A stretch of 64,000 nt of DNA, taken from contig NZ_JAUNLP010000007.1 in assembly GCF_030532195.1 (NCBI RefSeq), positions 86,237 to 150,236 on the forward strand. Reading direction: 5' to 3'. Position numbers and translations under genes: made by a program. Below, in pieces: positions 37,384-46,275 of the stretch (position 1 is the first letter of the stretch; every line of letters starts with the position of its first letter). The stretch comes from Corynebacterium sp. (lineage in GTDB: Bacteria > Actinomycetota > Actinomycetes > Mycobacteriales > Mycobacteriaceae). The notes beneath the pieces were generated by a model. It did no database searches. It was given only the letters and a program-made list of their open reading frames with translations, and was not told the DNA's origin.

Positions 37384-38319
37384 TTACTTCGCCTGTAGAG
37401 GCGAATTCTCAAACAGACCGGTGGCACCGTAGCCTACGATGCCACCCCGATTGCGCACCGTCATGCTGGCCAGGCCGACCTTGCCAAGTTCATCGCCACC
37501 GATGGTGACCCAATCGCCTTGCACGCCCACAACCATGTTGGCGTGGACGCCAAGTCCCGCGGGGTAGCGGTAGAAGATAATGTCACCAACCTGCGGAGAG
37601 AATTCCTCGTCAGTCATAAAGGCATCGTGATCTTGGTAGGCCTGCATCAGCTGCTCTACGTCCGTGACTAGCCACGGGTTAGCGGATGCGCTCGAAGCGG
37701 TGGAGCCAGCCTGCGTAGAATCAGACGCCTCATACAACGGCACACCCGCCGAGGCGAGCAGGAATGACAAGAATGGTGCAGTCCACGACCCAGAGCAGTC
37801 GACCTCATTACCGAAAGCATCGAGCTTCGGGTTGAGGCCCTCTGCGCTCTCGCCTGCGCGGTCATTGCCGCCGGTGGCTGAATCCCCCGTAATTCCCGCA
37901 ACTCGATCAGCCGCAGCCGCAGCGAACTCCGCATTTTCCTCCGGATCCGCATCGGAGTCTGGGTTTGCCCCGACCTTCGGAATAGCCTTGCGGATTTCCT
38001 CCGAATCGGCGCCGCATGCCTGCCCGAAATAGATTTCAGGAGACGGCTGCTCCTCATACTGGTAGCGAGCAATGTCCTTCAACGCCTGCTGATAATGCGG
38101 GCGATCGCCCTCGGTGTGAGGAAAAGTGCCACCTCGCCAGGCCAACACGTTGACCGGGCCGAAAAGAGTAAACCAACCAGCGAAGATAAAGATTGCGGTC
38201 AGCAGCAGAATCGAGACTGGAGGCATGGCCTCACGGACGCGCTGCAGAAAGCTGGGAGAGGACGGGTTCTCGGTGCCGTCGTCAAGCGAAGGAGACTGCG
38301 CGGGTGAATCAGGGGACAT
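37384..38319 (-). CDS. Membrane-anchored CHAP-like (NlpC/P60-type) protein
   Basis: A 311-residue protein with a hydrophilic N-terminus and a single membrane helix at about 34-57 (PPVSILLLTAIFIFAGWF). It has a Glu/Asp-rich extracytoplasmic linker and a C-terminal cysteine-peptidase-like domain. DCSGSWTAPFLSFLLASAGVP near residue 178 would hold the catalytic cysteine, and FSPQVGDIIFYRYPAG followed by VHANMVVGVQGDWVTIGGD holds the histidine. It may cut peptidoglycan peptides or act as an amidase. It converges with gpx. Confidence 0.72.
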   Translation of the reverse strand: MSPDSPAQSPSLDDGTENPSSPSFLQRVREAMPPVSILLLTAIFIFAGWFTLFGPVNVLAWRGGTFPHTEGDRPHYQQALKDIARYQYEEQPSPEIYFGQACGADSEEIRKAIPKVGANPDSDADPEENAEFAAAAADRVAGITGDSATGGNDRAGESAEGLNPKLDAFGNEVDCSGSWTAPFLSFLLASAGVPLYEASDSTQAGSTASSASANPWLVTDVEQLMQAYQDHDAFMTDEEFSPQVGDIIFYRYPAGLGVHANMVVGVQGDWVTIGGDELGKVGLASMTVRNRGGIVGYGATGLFENSPLQAK

Positions 38320-38500
38320 AATTTAACAGGATAGCCGGGGTCTGGGTGCCTTCACTCACCTATGCGTTCGCAAACTGGGGATGCGTATGAGTAAATTGAG
38401 CGGATTTTGGCACGAAATGTTCATACCAACCCACAGTTTGAAGCGCGCCTAACTGCTGCAATGGCTGTTTCCGGCACATCCCGCGGTTAGACTGTGGGAC

Positions 38501-39259
38501 ATGACTTCTCCCGACAGCCGTAGCGAACACGCGGAGCACGATCCCCGCGATGATCTGCCGAGCTTTTTGCGCGAGCCCGACAAGCTGGACAAGATCCTCT
38601 ACGCCTCCCTGGTATTGGTGGCGATCTACGGCTTTGCGCTAATCCCATTCCGTGCAGTGTTGCTGCTGAAGTACACCTTCCTGCACACCTGGCTGTCGGG
38701 CTCCAACCTGTCGGTGTTGATTCTGGCGGCGGAGAATTCGCAGCGGCCCTGGTTCCTCGCGTTTGTCATTGTGATTGCGGCGCTGTCGACCATTAAGTTC
38801 ATGCCGTTTTTCTACTGGATGGGCAAGAAGTGGGGGCCGGAATTCATCACGATGAGTTTCGGTGGACACCCGCCGAAGTGGTTTAAAAAGACCGAGGACT
38901 TTATTTACAACCACATTGGGTTGACACTGCTGGCCTCGTTCATCCCGTTTTCACCGATTCCGGCAACAATTGTCGTGGCCATCGGCGGTATTGCAAAGGT
39001 CCGCGGCTGGTTGGTTGCGGCCTATCTGTTCGTCTTTTCCGCGATGCTCAAGGGTTTCTACCTGTACCTGGGCCTGCGCTTTGGCCCGAGTATTCAGTCC
39101 TCCCTGGAGACTATTGATAGGTACGTGACCTACCTGACCTTCGCGCTAATCGGCTGGATGTTCCTGTCAATCTGGTGGAAGAATCGTAAAAACGAAAAGC
39201 AGCCTTCCGCGGAGGAATCGGCGGATTCCACTCAGAAGGCTGCTGAATCAGCAGAGTAG
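38501..39259 (+). CDS. DedA/VTT-domain membrane protein
   Basis: A 252-residue inner-membrane protein with about five hydrophobic segments. FFYWMGKKWGPEFITMSFGG near residue 105 is the E/GxxxG region, and PFSPIPATIVVAIGGIAKV near 150 is the conserved re-entrant proline-rich loop of DedA-type (SNARE-associated) proteins, which act in lipid-carrier or phospholipid flipping. The tail is Glu/Lys-rich. TAGACT (38488-38493) lies 7 nt before the ATG, consistent with a leaderless mRNA. The exact substrate is unknown. Confidence 0.75.
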   Translation: MTSPDSRSEHAEHDPRDDLPSFLREPDKLDKILYASLVLVAIYGFALIPFRAVLLLKYTFLHTWLSGSNLSVLILAAENSQRPWFLAFVIVIAALSTIKFMPFFYWMGKKWGPEFITMSFGGHPPKWFKKTEDFIYNHIGLTLLASFIPFSPIPATIVVAIGGIAKVRGWLVAAYLFVFSAMLKGFYLYLGLRFGPSIQSSLETIDRYVTYLTFALIGWMFLSIWWKNRKNEKQPSAEESADSTQKAAESAE

Positions 39260-39280
39260 CTGCCGAGTGACTACAGCCAG

Positions 39281-40303
39281 CTACTTTTTGTCGGTTTTGG
39301 CGGCCTCGCGCGGTACCAGCGGCAGCGGGCTGTACTTGTCGCGCAGAGCCTTGAGCTCCAGGTCGTGAGCGTAGAGGCGCTTGTCTTCGTCTGTGGTCGG
39401 CTGGAAGTGTGGCACCGGCTGCGGGTTGAAGTCATCGTCAATTGCGACGTATGTCATCGTCGAGTGCAGCGCCTTCTGCAGGCCACCGAGCCCCTTGCGC
39501 GGCTCGCAGCAGTAGACCTGCACCGACAGGTGCATAGAGGTGGTACCGGTGCGCAGGATGCGTGCGCGCACCTCCACCAGGTCGCCGATGTGAATCGGCT
39601 TGTAGAAGCGAATGCCACCCGCGTAGACCGCAATAGTCTGGCGACCAGCCCAGTTAGTGGTCACCGCCGTGGCGGCCTCATCAATCCACTCCATGGCAGT
39701 ACCGCCGTGGACATTGCCACCCCAGTTGACATCCATGGGCTTCGCCAGGAAGCGAGTCACCATCTCCGGCGCGGAAGACGCCGCGGAATATGTCTGAGCG
39801 CGCATGGAGGCCTCAATATCGCGACGGAGCTCCACGCGAGATAGAGCGGCCTTTTCAGTCTGCTTTTCCTCATCGGTCTCCGGTACCAACGCTGGCACTG
39901 GAGTCGGCTTGCCGTTTTCGTCGACGGCCACGAAAATTACCAGGCAGTCTGCGGCACGGGTGAACTTGCCCTCGCGTGGATCTGCTGAGAGCACCTCATT
40001 AATAATGTGCATAGACGTGCGACCGGTGTGGGCAATTTTAGAGCGCACCTCCACAATGTGGCCGCTCGGAATCGGACGGTTGAAGTGGATATGACCGAAG
40101 TACGCAGTCACACAGTATTTACCGGCCCAGCCGGTGGCGCAGGCGTAGGCTGCCTTATCAATCCACTGCAGCACTCGACCGCCGTGGACGGAATTAGTGC
40201 CGGCCATAATGACATCCGTTGGGGAAGCCATAAACCGCAAGGTCAGCGATGGCGAGGCCGGGCAGCGGACTTCGTCGTTATTTTCAATTGGCTGCGTATC
40301 CAT
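39281..40303 (-). CDS. Acyl-CoA thioesterase with two hotdog domains
   Basis: A 340-residue enzyme built of two BFIT/BACH-type hotdog halves. NSVHGGRVLQWIDKAAYACA (near residue 35) and NVHGGTAMEWIDEAATAVTT (near 205) are matching motifs with the catalytic Asp/Thr region. It hydrolyses acyl-CoA, probably of medium or long chain. I chose the ATG at 40303 (MDTQPIENN) because TATGCT (40316-40311) lies exactly 7 nt upstream. An ATG four codons earlier is less likely. It is divergent from the small SCP-like gene. Confidence 0.85.
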   Translation of the reverse strand: MDTQPIENNDEVRCPASPSLTLRFMASPTDVIMAGTNSVHGGRVLQWIDKAAYACATGWAGKYCVTAYFGHIHFNRPIPSGHIVEVRSKIAHTGRTSMHIINEVLSADPREGKFTRAADCLVIFVAVDENGKPTPVPALVPETDEEKQTEKAALSRVELRRDIEASMRAQTYSAASSAPEMVTRFLAKPMDVNWGGNVHGGTAMEWIDEAATAVTTNWAGRQTIAVYAGGIRFYKPIHIGDLVEVRARILRTGTTSMHLSVQVYCCEPRKGLGGLQKALHSTMTYVAIDDDFNPQPVPHFQPTTDEDKRLYAHDLELKALRDKYSPLPLVPREAAKTDKK

Positions 40304-40332
40304 GATTGAAAGCATAACCCTAGGATGAGGTT

Positions 40333-40770
40333 ATGGTTACCAAAATCTCGCCTTTCGATGTCCGCAGCGCTTTAATTTCCACGGTGCCCTGGGTAGCAGC
40401 ACAAATGGTGGAGCGCGGATTGTTGACTGACCAGGAGGCGGAAGCTTTCACCAACGAAGCGTCGGCAAGCGAAAAACCGACTCGTAGCAGCCTTGCCAAA
40501 GCGGTGCGTCTGTCCGCGCGCATGCTCGCGCAAGAGGCGCCGGGGCACAGCGTCGAAGTGCGCGTGCCGCCGTTTGTGGCGGTGCAGTGTATTGAGGGAC
40601 CACGGCACACACGCGGTACGCCGCCCAACGTCGTAGAGATGTCGCCGGAGATTTGGTTGGCGCTGGCCAGCGGCATGATTTCGCTCGACCAAGGTGAGCG
40701 CCACATCGATATCTCTGGCACGCGTGCTGGCGAGATTGCGATGCACCTACCGGTCGCGCGGGTGAATTAA
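40333..40770 (+). CDS. Sterol-carrier-like protein found next to purF in actinobacteria
   Basis: A 145-residue soluble protein. The C-terminal half ([34 protein letters not shown]) matches the end of SCP2/MDMPI-type lipid-binding folds. Equivalents precede purF in mycobacteria and corynebacteria, with unknown function. TAGGAT (40321-40326) lies 6 nt upstream of the ATG, so it is probably leaderless. It is followed by purF on the same strand. Confidence 0.72.
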   Translation: MVTKISPFDVRSALISTVPWVAAQMVERGLLTDQEAEAFTNEASASEKPTRSSLAKAVRLSARMLAQEAPGHSVEVRVPPFVAVQCIEGPRHTRGTPPNVVEMSPEIWLALASGMISLDQGERHIDISGTRAGEIAMHLPVARVN

Positions 40771-40851
40771 AAGTGGATTAATTTCAGTGGGGGGTTCACA
40801 GGATGGCGATGAATTGGTACAGAAGTGGGTACGGCTATTAGGGTGGGGGAC

Positions 40852-42411
40852 GTGGCCGATACCAACATTTCAGGTGCACCAGGAACCAAACCAACGCCGA
40901 TATCGCCGTACGACGATATGGGGGAGACTTCGCCTCGCGAAGAATGCGGCGTATTTGGCGTTTGGGCACCTGGCGAAGACGTGTCCAAACTTACCTACTA
41001 CGGCTTGTTTGCCCTGCAGCATCGCGGTCAGGAGGCCGCGGGCATTGCGGTAGGCGACGGTGATCAGATTCTCGTATTCAAAGACTTGGGCCTTGTATCC
41101 CAGGTCTTCGATGAGCAGACGCTTGATGCCCTGAAGGGGCACGTCGCCGTGGGGCATACTCGCTACACGACAGCCGGTGCGCCGGCGTGGGAAAACGCAC
41201 AGCCGATGTTCCAGATGGCCTCCGATGGCACGGACATCGCGCTGGGGCACAACGGCAATCTCACGAACCACGTCACGCTCTTCCGCGAGGCCGTGAAGAA
41301 GGGGCTGATGCGCGAAGAGGGCGATCTGCCCAGTGACTCCGCCATCATGACAGCATTGCTTGCCGACGAAACCGGCAAGGTTGATCACCCAGAAGATCAC
41401 GGCTGTAGCACCAACGTGGAAGCAGCCGCGCTGGCTCTGCTGCCGCGCCTGAAGGGTGCGTTCTGCCTGACCTTCACCGATGGTGACACCCTGTACGCAG
41501 CACGCGACCCGTACGGTGTGCGTCCGCTGGCCCTTGGCCGTCTGTCCACCGGCTGGGTTGTCGCGTCTGAGACGTGTGCACTGGATATCGTCGGTGCCTC
41601 GTTTGTCCGCGAGATTGAGCCGGGCGAGTTGGTATCGATTGATGCTTCTGGTGTACGTTCCCAGCGCTTTGCTGAGACCACCCACGCAGGCTGTATTTTC
41701 GAATACGTTTACCTGGCCCGACCGGACTCCAATATCCGTGGCCGCTCCGTCAATGCCGTGCGCCTGGAGCTGGGACGGCAACTCGCACGCGAGTTCCCGG
41801 CTGATGGTGACTTAGTGATGCCAGTGCCGGAATCCGGTACTCCGGCTGCTGTCGGCTTCGCCCAGGAATCCGGTATTCCCTTTGGCCAGGGGCTGACCAA
41901 GAACGGCTATGTGGGACGAACCTTCATTCAGCCATCACAGACAATCCGTCAGCTCGGTATCCGCCTGAAGCTAAACCCGCTGAAGGAAGTCATCGCGGGC
42001 AAGCGCCTGGTGGTTGTCGACGACTCGATCGTCCGTGGCAATACGCAGCGCGCACTGATCCGTATGCTCCGCGAAGCCGGTGCAAAGGAAGTGCACGTGC
42101 GCATCGCAGCGCCACCGGTGAAGTGGCCGTGTTTCTACGGCATTGACTTTGCGTCGCCGGGCGAGCTCATCGCCAACGGTGTCGACGAAAATGACATTGT
42201 TGCCGGTATTGCTACTGCCATTGGTGCCGACAGCCTTGGTTTTGTCTCCGTTGACGGCATGGTTGCCGCCTCCGAGCAGGCCAAGAGCGAAGTGTGCTGC
42301 GCATGCTTCGACGGCAAGTACCCGCTGGGACTTCCCGAGAGTAATCCACATGCTGCGGCTGTCGAAAGAATGCAGGCAGCTCAGGCGGCAAAAGCCGCGT
42401 CGAGTAACTAG
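40852..42411 (+). CDS. purF: Amidophosphoribosyltransferase
   Basis: PurF makes phosphoribosylamine from PRPP and glutamine, the committing step of purine synthesis. From GTG 40852 (GGGGGA upstream) the protein has 519 residues. The N-terminal 31 residues form a propeptide removed to expose the nucleophile C32 (CGVFGVWAPG). The glutaminase domain reaches about 280 (HNGNLTNH; DPYGVRPLALG), and the PRTase domain carries the PRPP loop LVVVDDSIVRGNTQ near 395. Late cysteines CFYGID and CCACFDG are the usual iron-sulfur ligands. A GTG at 40825 is the alternative start. Confidence 0.93.
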   Translation: MADTNISGAPGTKPTPISPYDDMGETSPREECGVFGVWAPGEDVSKLTYYGLFALQHRGQEAAGIAVGDGDQILVFKDLGLVSQVFDEQTLDALKGHVAVGHTRYTTAGAPAWENAQPMFQMASDGTDIALGHNGNLTNHVTLFREAVKKGLMREEGDLPSDSAIMTALLADETGKVDHPEDHGCSTNVEAAALALLPRLKGAFCLTFTDGDTLYAARDPYGVRPLALGRLSTGWVVASETCALDIVGASFVREIEPGELVSIDASGVRSQRFAETTHAGCIFEYVYLARPDSNIRGRSVNAVRLELGRQLAREFPADGDLVMPVPESGTPAAVGFAQESGIPFGQGLTKNGYVGRTFIQPSQTIRQLGIRLKLNPLKEVIAGKRLVVVDDSIVRGNTQRALIRMLREAGAKEVHVRIAAPPVKWPCFYGIDFASPGELIANGVDENDIVAGIATAIGADSLGFVSVDGMVAASEQAKSEVCCACFDGKYPLGLPESNPHAAAVERMQAAQAAKAASSN

Positions 42412-42441
42412 TCTCGAAAACTTCCCTAACATGAACTGTGA

Positions 42442-42481
42442 GCGATTAATCAGCGCAGACAATCTCGCGTTGATTAATCGC
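42442..42481. repeat. 11-bp inverted repeat between purF and purM
   Basis: GCGATTAATCA (42442-42452) and TGATTAATCGC (42471-42481) are perfectly complementary with an 18-nt loop. Each arm is itself near-palindromic around GATTAATC. There is no T-run. It could be an operator with two half-sites or an RNA hairpin that sets relative purF/purM expression. Confidence 0.6.
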
Positions 42482-42552
42482 GCATAGTCCGCCAACACTC
42501 CCGGACACGGTTGATACGCCGCCGGGGGAGAAAGTTAAAGCGAGAGCCTCTA

Positions 42553-43617
42553 ATGACCGAGAACGTTTCTGGTGCCTCCTACGCCGCCGCCGGTGTCGAT
42601 ATTGAAGCCGGTGACCGCGCTGTTGAACTATTCGCCCCGATTGCAAAGAAGGCCACCCGCCCAGAGGTCCGCGGTGGACTCGGCGGTTTCGCCGGTCTGT
42701 TCGCATTGGGTGACTACGATAAGCCGCTGCTGGCTGCATCCTCGGATGGTGTAGGAACCAAGCTGGCTGTTGCTCAGGCCGTCGGCAAGCACGACACCAT
42801 TGGCCTCGACCTGGTAGCCATGGTCGTCGATGACCTGGTTGTCTGTGGTGCAGAGCCATTGTTCCTGCAGGACTACATTGCTATTGGCAAGGTTGTGCCG
42901 GAGCACGTGGCCGAGATTGTCTCCGGTATTGCAGAGGGCTGCGTTCAGGCTGGTTGCGCCCTTCTCGGCGGCGAGACCGCGGAGCACCCAGGTGTGATGA
43001 AGCCGGATGAGTACGATGTCTCAGCTACCGGCATCGGTGTTGTGGAAGAGGACAAGGTCCTCGGCCCGGACCGTGTCCGCGAGGGCGATGTCATCATCGC
43101 CATGGAGTCCTCCGGACTTCACTCCAACGGCTACTCCCTGGCCCGCTACGTTCTGCTGGAGAAGGCCGGCCTTGAACTCGACGCCTACGTTGAGGACTTC
43201 GGCCGCACCCTCGGTGAGGAGCTGCTGGAGCCGACCAAGATTTACGCCAAGGACTGCCTGGCACTGATGAATGAGGCTGAGGTTCGCACCTTCTGCCACG
43301 TCACCGGTGGCGGTCTGGTGGGCAACATGGTCCGCATCATGCCGGAGGGCCTGACTGCGGACATGAGCCGCGCAACCTGGAACCCGGGTCCGATTTTCAA
43401 GACCATCGCAGAGCTGGGTAACGTCTCCCGCGAAGAGATGGAAAAGACCTTCAACATGGGTGTTGGCATGGTGGCCATCGTTGCAGAGGAAGACCGTGAC
43501 CGTGCACTGGCGCTGCTGACTGCCCGCCACATCAACGCTTGGGAGCTGGGCACCGTTCGCAAGAGCGAGGAAGGCGAGGAAGGTGCTGTCTTGTGTGGCA
43601 GCCACCCGCGCTTCTAA
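42553..43617 (+). CDS. purM: Phosphoribosylformylglycinamidine cyclo-ligase
   Basis: PurM closes the imidazole ring to AIR using ATP. The 354-residue protein shows SYAAAGVDIEAGDRAVE at the start, SSDGVGTKLAVAQA near 60, DLVVCGAEPLFLQDYIA near 94, GGETAEHPG near 140 and HVTGGGLVGNMVRI near 250. I chose the ATG at 42553; the frame opens earlier without similarity. Same strand as purF, about 140 nt downstream. Confidence 0.95.
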   Translation: MTENVSGASYAAAGVDIEAGDRAVELFAPIAKKATRPEVRGGLGGFAGLFALGDYDKPLLAASSDGVGTKLAVAQAVGKHDTIGLDLVAMVVDDLVVCGAEPLFLQDYIAIGKVVPEHVAEIVSGIAEGCVQAGCALLGGETAEHPGVMKPDEYDVSATGIGVVEEDKVLGPDRVREGDVIIAMESSGLHSNGYSLARYVLLEKAGLELDAYVEDFGRTLGEELLEPTKIYAKDCLALMNEAEVRTFCHVTGGGLVGNMVRIMPEGLTADMSRATWNPGPIFKTIAELGNVSREEMEKTFNMGVGMVAIVAEEDRDRALALLTARHINAWELGTVRKSEEGEEGAVLCGSHPRF

Positions 43618-43628
43618 GGCCTAACTAC

Positions 43629-43673
43629 AACAAAGCACCCACCGACATTTCTGTCAGTGGGTGCTTTGTTTTA
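43629..43673 (+). terminator. Intrinsic terminator of purM
   Basis: AACAAAGCACCCAC (43629-43642) pairs with GTGGGTGCTTTGTT (43657-43670), with an inner GACA/TGTC, and is followed by T-rich sequence. It lies 12 nt after the purM stop. Confidence 0.9.
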
Positions 43674-43723
43674 TTGATAAGTAAGAATCACGCTTAGCGG
43701 ATTGACGACAGCAATAGCTTGCG

Positions 43724-43906
43724 CTAGCTGTCGCGACCAGCGCCCGAGGCCCATTCCTCCCAGTCAGAGTAATAGTCGTCTCGATCGGACTCGTTCGACT
43801 TGCCGACGAGTTCCCGCTGCAGACGCTCCAAATCCATTTCTGGTGAATCGTACTTGAGCTGACGGGCTACCTTCGCCTGCTTTGCTTTCGCACGGCCGCG
43901 ACCCAT
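43724..43906 (-). CDS. DUF3073 small basic/acidic protein
   Basis: A 60-residue protein, MGRGRAKAKQAKVARQLKY at the start and a Glu/Asp-rich end with DDYYSDWEEWASG. This is the actinobacterial DUF3073 family, of unknown function. The positive start could bind nucleic acid. The ATG at 43906 has GGGGGTCA upstream; a frame starting earlier is unlikely. Confidence 0.85.
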   Translation of the reverse strand: MGRGRAKAKQAKVARQLKYDSPEMDLERLQRELVGKSNESDRDDYYSDWEEWASGAGRDS

Positions 43907-44152
43907 GGCCTGACCCCCTTGTGTAATTCGTGGGACGGCACGGGGATACGGCCGACCCACTTATGTCTTATTGCATCAATTCCTGTAAGACACCATAGCC
44001 GATTTTTAGACAAAGAGGTTATGCGAGAGGGGCTTCAGAGGGGCATAGCAGGGCTGAAGCCTACCCCGTTAGGGGTTGTGAGCTGCAAGAATGCAGTTTC
44101 GAAAAAAGAATGGAAAAAGTTATTTTTTCACCGCGCGCATTGGCGGTTTTAC

Positions 44153-45286
44153 CTATTTTCCACGCAGTTTGTTGATTGCGACGCGTCCCGGCGGAAGCTC
44201 ATCAGCGCGATCAATGGAGGAGGGGTCAACAGCAACCGCACAGTTGCCAACAGTCAGGCCCTCGCGTTCCTGCGCCGAGCGCTTAATCAGAGCGAGCGCA
44301 ATGGGGCCGAAGTCCGCGTGGTGGACAACAGTGCCCACACGCCCGACGGTGCGTTTGCCCATCATCACCGAATCGCCAGTGCGGGGAAGCTCTGCGGAAC
44401 CATCGAGTTGGAGCATCACCATCACTCGTGGGGAGCGACCAACATTGTGAACCCGGGAGACGGTTTCCTGGCCGCGGTAGCAGCCCTTGTCCAAATGCAC
44501 TGCAGCCGTGTCGAGCTCAGAGGCAATCCAACGCGGCGCCTCATGCGGAATCATCTTGTCATCCACGTCGAGAGCGAACTCCGGGCGCAGCGACACCACA
44601 CGCTCGGCTTCCCAGCCCATGAGACCAACCGGTGAAGCCCCTGCCGCCACGAGAGCGTCCCACGCGCCGACCAGATCCGGACGGCGAACAAGCACATCCA
44701 CACGGCCGCCGCTGGGCCACGGCAGGTGGCGAACGTAGGAATGGCCAACCGTGGTTGCCTGCCCAACTTGAGGAAACGCCAGGCCCGCTGCGACTAGCAC
44801 CTCAGGTGCCTTCGGCCCCATGACAGAGATAATTGCGCGTTCTACCTCGGCAATCTCCACCTTGGACCAGAACACCATCATGTTGAGGTACTTCAGCAGG
44901 GAGTCGAAGCCAGCAGGGCTGACGTCGATAAGCACGGACTCTTCCAGAATCGTCAGCGTCATGTGATGGAGAACGTGACCGTTAGCGTCCAGATTCAGTG
45001 CCTCGGTGACGGTGCCGGGCGCGGCGTCATCCACCTTTTGCGAAAAGAGCGTGTTGAGGTATGTCAGACGGTCCTCACCGGTGATTTCAATGACGCGGTA
45101 GTACGAGCGATCCACGACACCGCAATCCTCTTGCAGATGACGCTGCTCAACCAGCGGATTGCCGTAGTGCCATGCCACACTGGCCTGCTCATTCGAGACT
45201 TCCGCTCCTTGTGTTTCCCCCTCTACTTCAAGGGCGGCGGCGCCAGCCACGTGAGACATCAAAGGACTTAGATACTCAACACTCAC
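44153..45286 (-). CDS. ygfZ: Folate-binding Fe-S maturation protein YgfZ (GcvT-like)
   Basis: A 377-residue relative of the glycine-cleavage T protein that uses tetrahydrofolate to help assemble or repair certain iron-sulfur enzymes. The diagnostic motif KGCYRGQETVSRV with its conserved cysteine is near residue 240, and CGVVDRSYYRVIEITGEDRL near 55 is the GcvT-like start. The GTG at 45286 lies 6 nt after TAACAT (45298-45293), pointing to a leaderless mRNA. It is divergent from pabC; both touch folate metabolism. Confidence 0.88.
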   Translation of the reverse strand: MSVEYLSPLMSHVAGAAALEVEGETQGAEVSNEQASVAWHYGNPLVEQRHLQEDCGVVDRSYYRVIEITGEDRLTYLNTLFSQKVDDAAPGTVTEALNLDANGHVLHHMTLTILEESVLIDVSPAGFDSLLKYLNMMVFWSKVEIAEVERAIISVMGPKAPEVLVAAGLAFPQVGQATTVGHSYVRHLPWPSGGRVDVLVRRPDLVGAWDALVAAGASPVGLMGWEAERVVSLRPEFALDVDDKMIPHEAPRWIASELDTAAVHLDKGCYRGQETVSRVHNVGRSPRVMVMLQLDGSAELPRTGDSVMMGKRTVGRVGTVVHHADFGPIALALIKRSAQEREGLTVGNCAVAVDPSSIDRADELPPGRVAINKLRGK

Positions 45287-45339
45287 CCCATCATGTTAAC
45301 CAGAATTGGGGCAATTAAGCATGGATTAAGCTGGGAAGT

Positions 45340-46227
45340 ATGACAAATTCACTTTCCTCCCTCGTGCTTATCGACGTATTTGCCGACGGTGGCCCTATTG
45401 CTTTAGACGCTGGCGCACCATTCCTTTACGCAGATGATTTAGGAGCGATTCGAGGCGACGGAGTTTTTGAAACTTTGCTGGTCAGAGGTGGTCATACCTG
45501 CAATACGGAGCGGCATGAAAACCGCTTTATCTCCTCTGCTCAGATGCTCGATTTGCCCACACCTGATGTGAATCTGTGGCATGCGGCAACGCAGGTAGCT
45601 TTGGCGGAGTTGCGTGCTAGGTCAATTGAGGGGGATGCAACGTTGCGGTGGGTGTACTCACGAGGCCGTGAGTCCACTGGCACGCCGACCGGCTATGTGT
45701 TAGCAAGCTCGGCGGCTGCCGTCGCAGAAAAGCGGAAGCACCCGGTGAGCGTGATGCTTGCGGAGCGCGGTTTCTCACTCGATCTGGGCTCCCGTGCGCC
45801 CTGGGCTCTCATTGGTGCTAAGACACTGTCCTATGCCGCAAATATGGCGGCTTTGCGCTATGCCAAGGCCAATGGATTCGATGACGTCATCTTTACCTCG
45901 GCCGAGGGCAATCTCTTAGAGGGGCCGACATCGACCATCATTGTCCAACGCGGCAAGGAATTGCTCACTCCAAACCCCGGCGAGGGTGTCTTGCCAGGCA
46001 CAACACAGGCGGCTTTGTTTGATGCCGCTGCCAAGCAGGGGTGGAAGGTCACACCAGCAGTGCTAACACCAGATGACCTCTACACAGCAGATGCAGTATG
46101 GCTGGTGTCTTCCGTGCGTATCGCCGTTTTTGTGGACAGCATCGACGGCAAGCCCATCCGTCAGCCGGATGAGGCCGCCGAGCGTGAGTTTAGAAATCTC
46201 TGCGATGAGGCGCTGACGGCGCTGTAG
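45340..46227 (+). CDS. pabC: Aminodeoxychorismate lyase / class IV aminotransferase
   Basis: A 295-residue fold-type IV PLP enzyme. The PLP lysine is in GAKTLSYAANMAALRYAK near residue 168 and the cofactor-binding ending is SAEGNLLEGPTSTIIV near 187. GDGVFETLLVRGG near 40 is the class signature. It probably releases pyruvate from aminodeoxychorismate to give p-aminobenzoate for folate. A D-alanine or branched-chain aminotransferase is a less likely alternative. TAAGCT (45327-45332) lies 7 nt before the ATG, a leaderless start. Confidence 0.85.
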   Translation: MTNSLSSLVLIDVFADGGPIALDAGAPFLYADDLGAIRGDGVFETLLVRGGHTCNTERHENRFISSAQMLDLPTPDVNLWHAATQVALAELRARSIEGDATLRWVYSRGRESTGTPTGYVLASSAAAVAEKRKHPVSVMLAERGFSLDLGSRAPWALIGAKTLSYAANMAALRYAKANGFDDVIFTSAEGNLLEGPTSTIIVQRGKELLTPNPGEGVLPGTTQAALFDAAAKQGWKVTPAVLTPDDLYTADAVWLVSSVRIAVFVDSIDGKPIRQPDEAAEREFRNLCDEALTAL

Positions 46228-46275
46228 CGCGGGGCAGCGCCCCTAACGGGGGGCGGGGTGGGATGGCGTAGGTTA

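Noticed and set aside
44085..44152. A/T-rich hairpin after ygfZ as its terminator
   Set aside because: Several overlapping weak stems (CTGCA/TGCAG, GAAAAA/TTTTTT) are possible, but none is clearly better than background.
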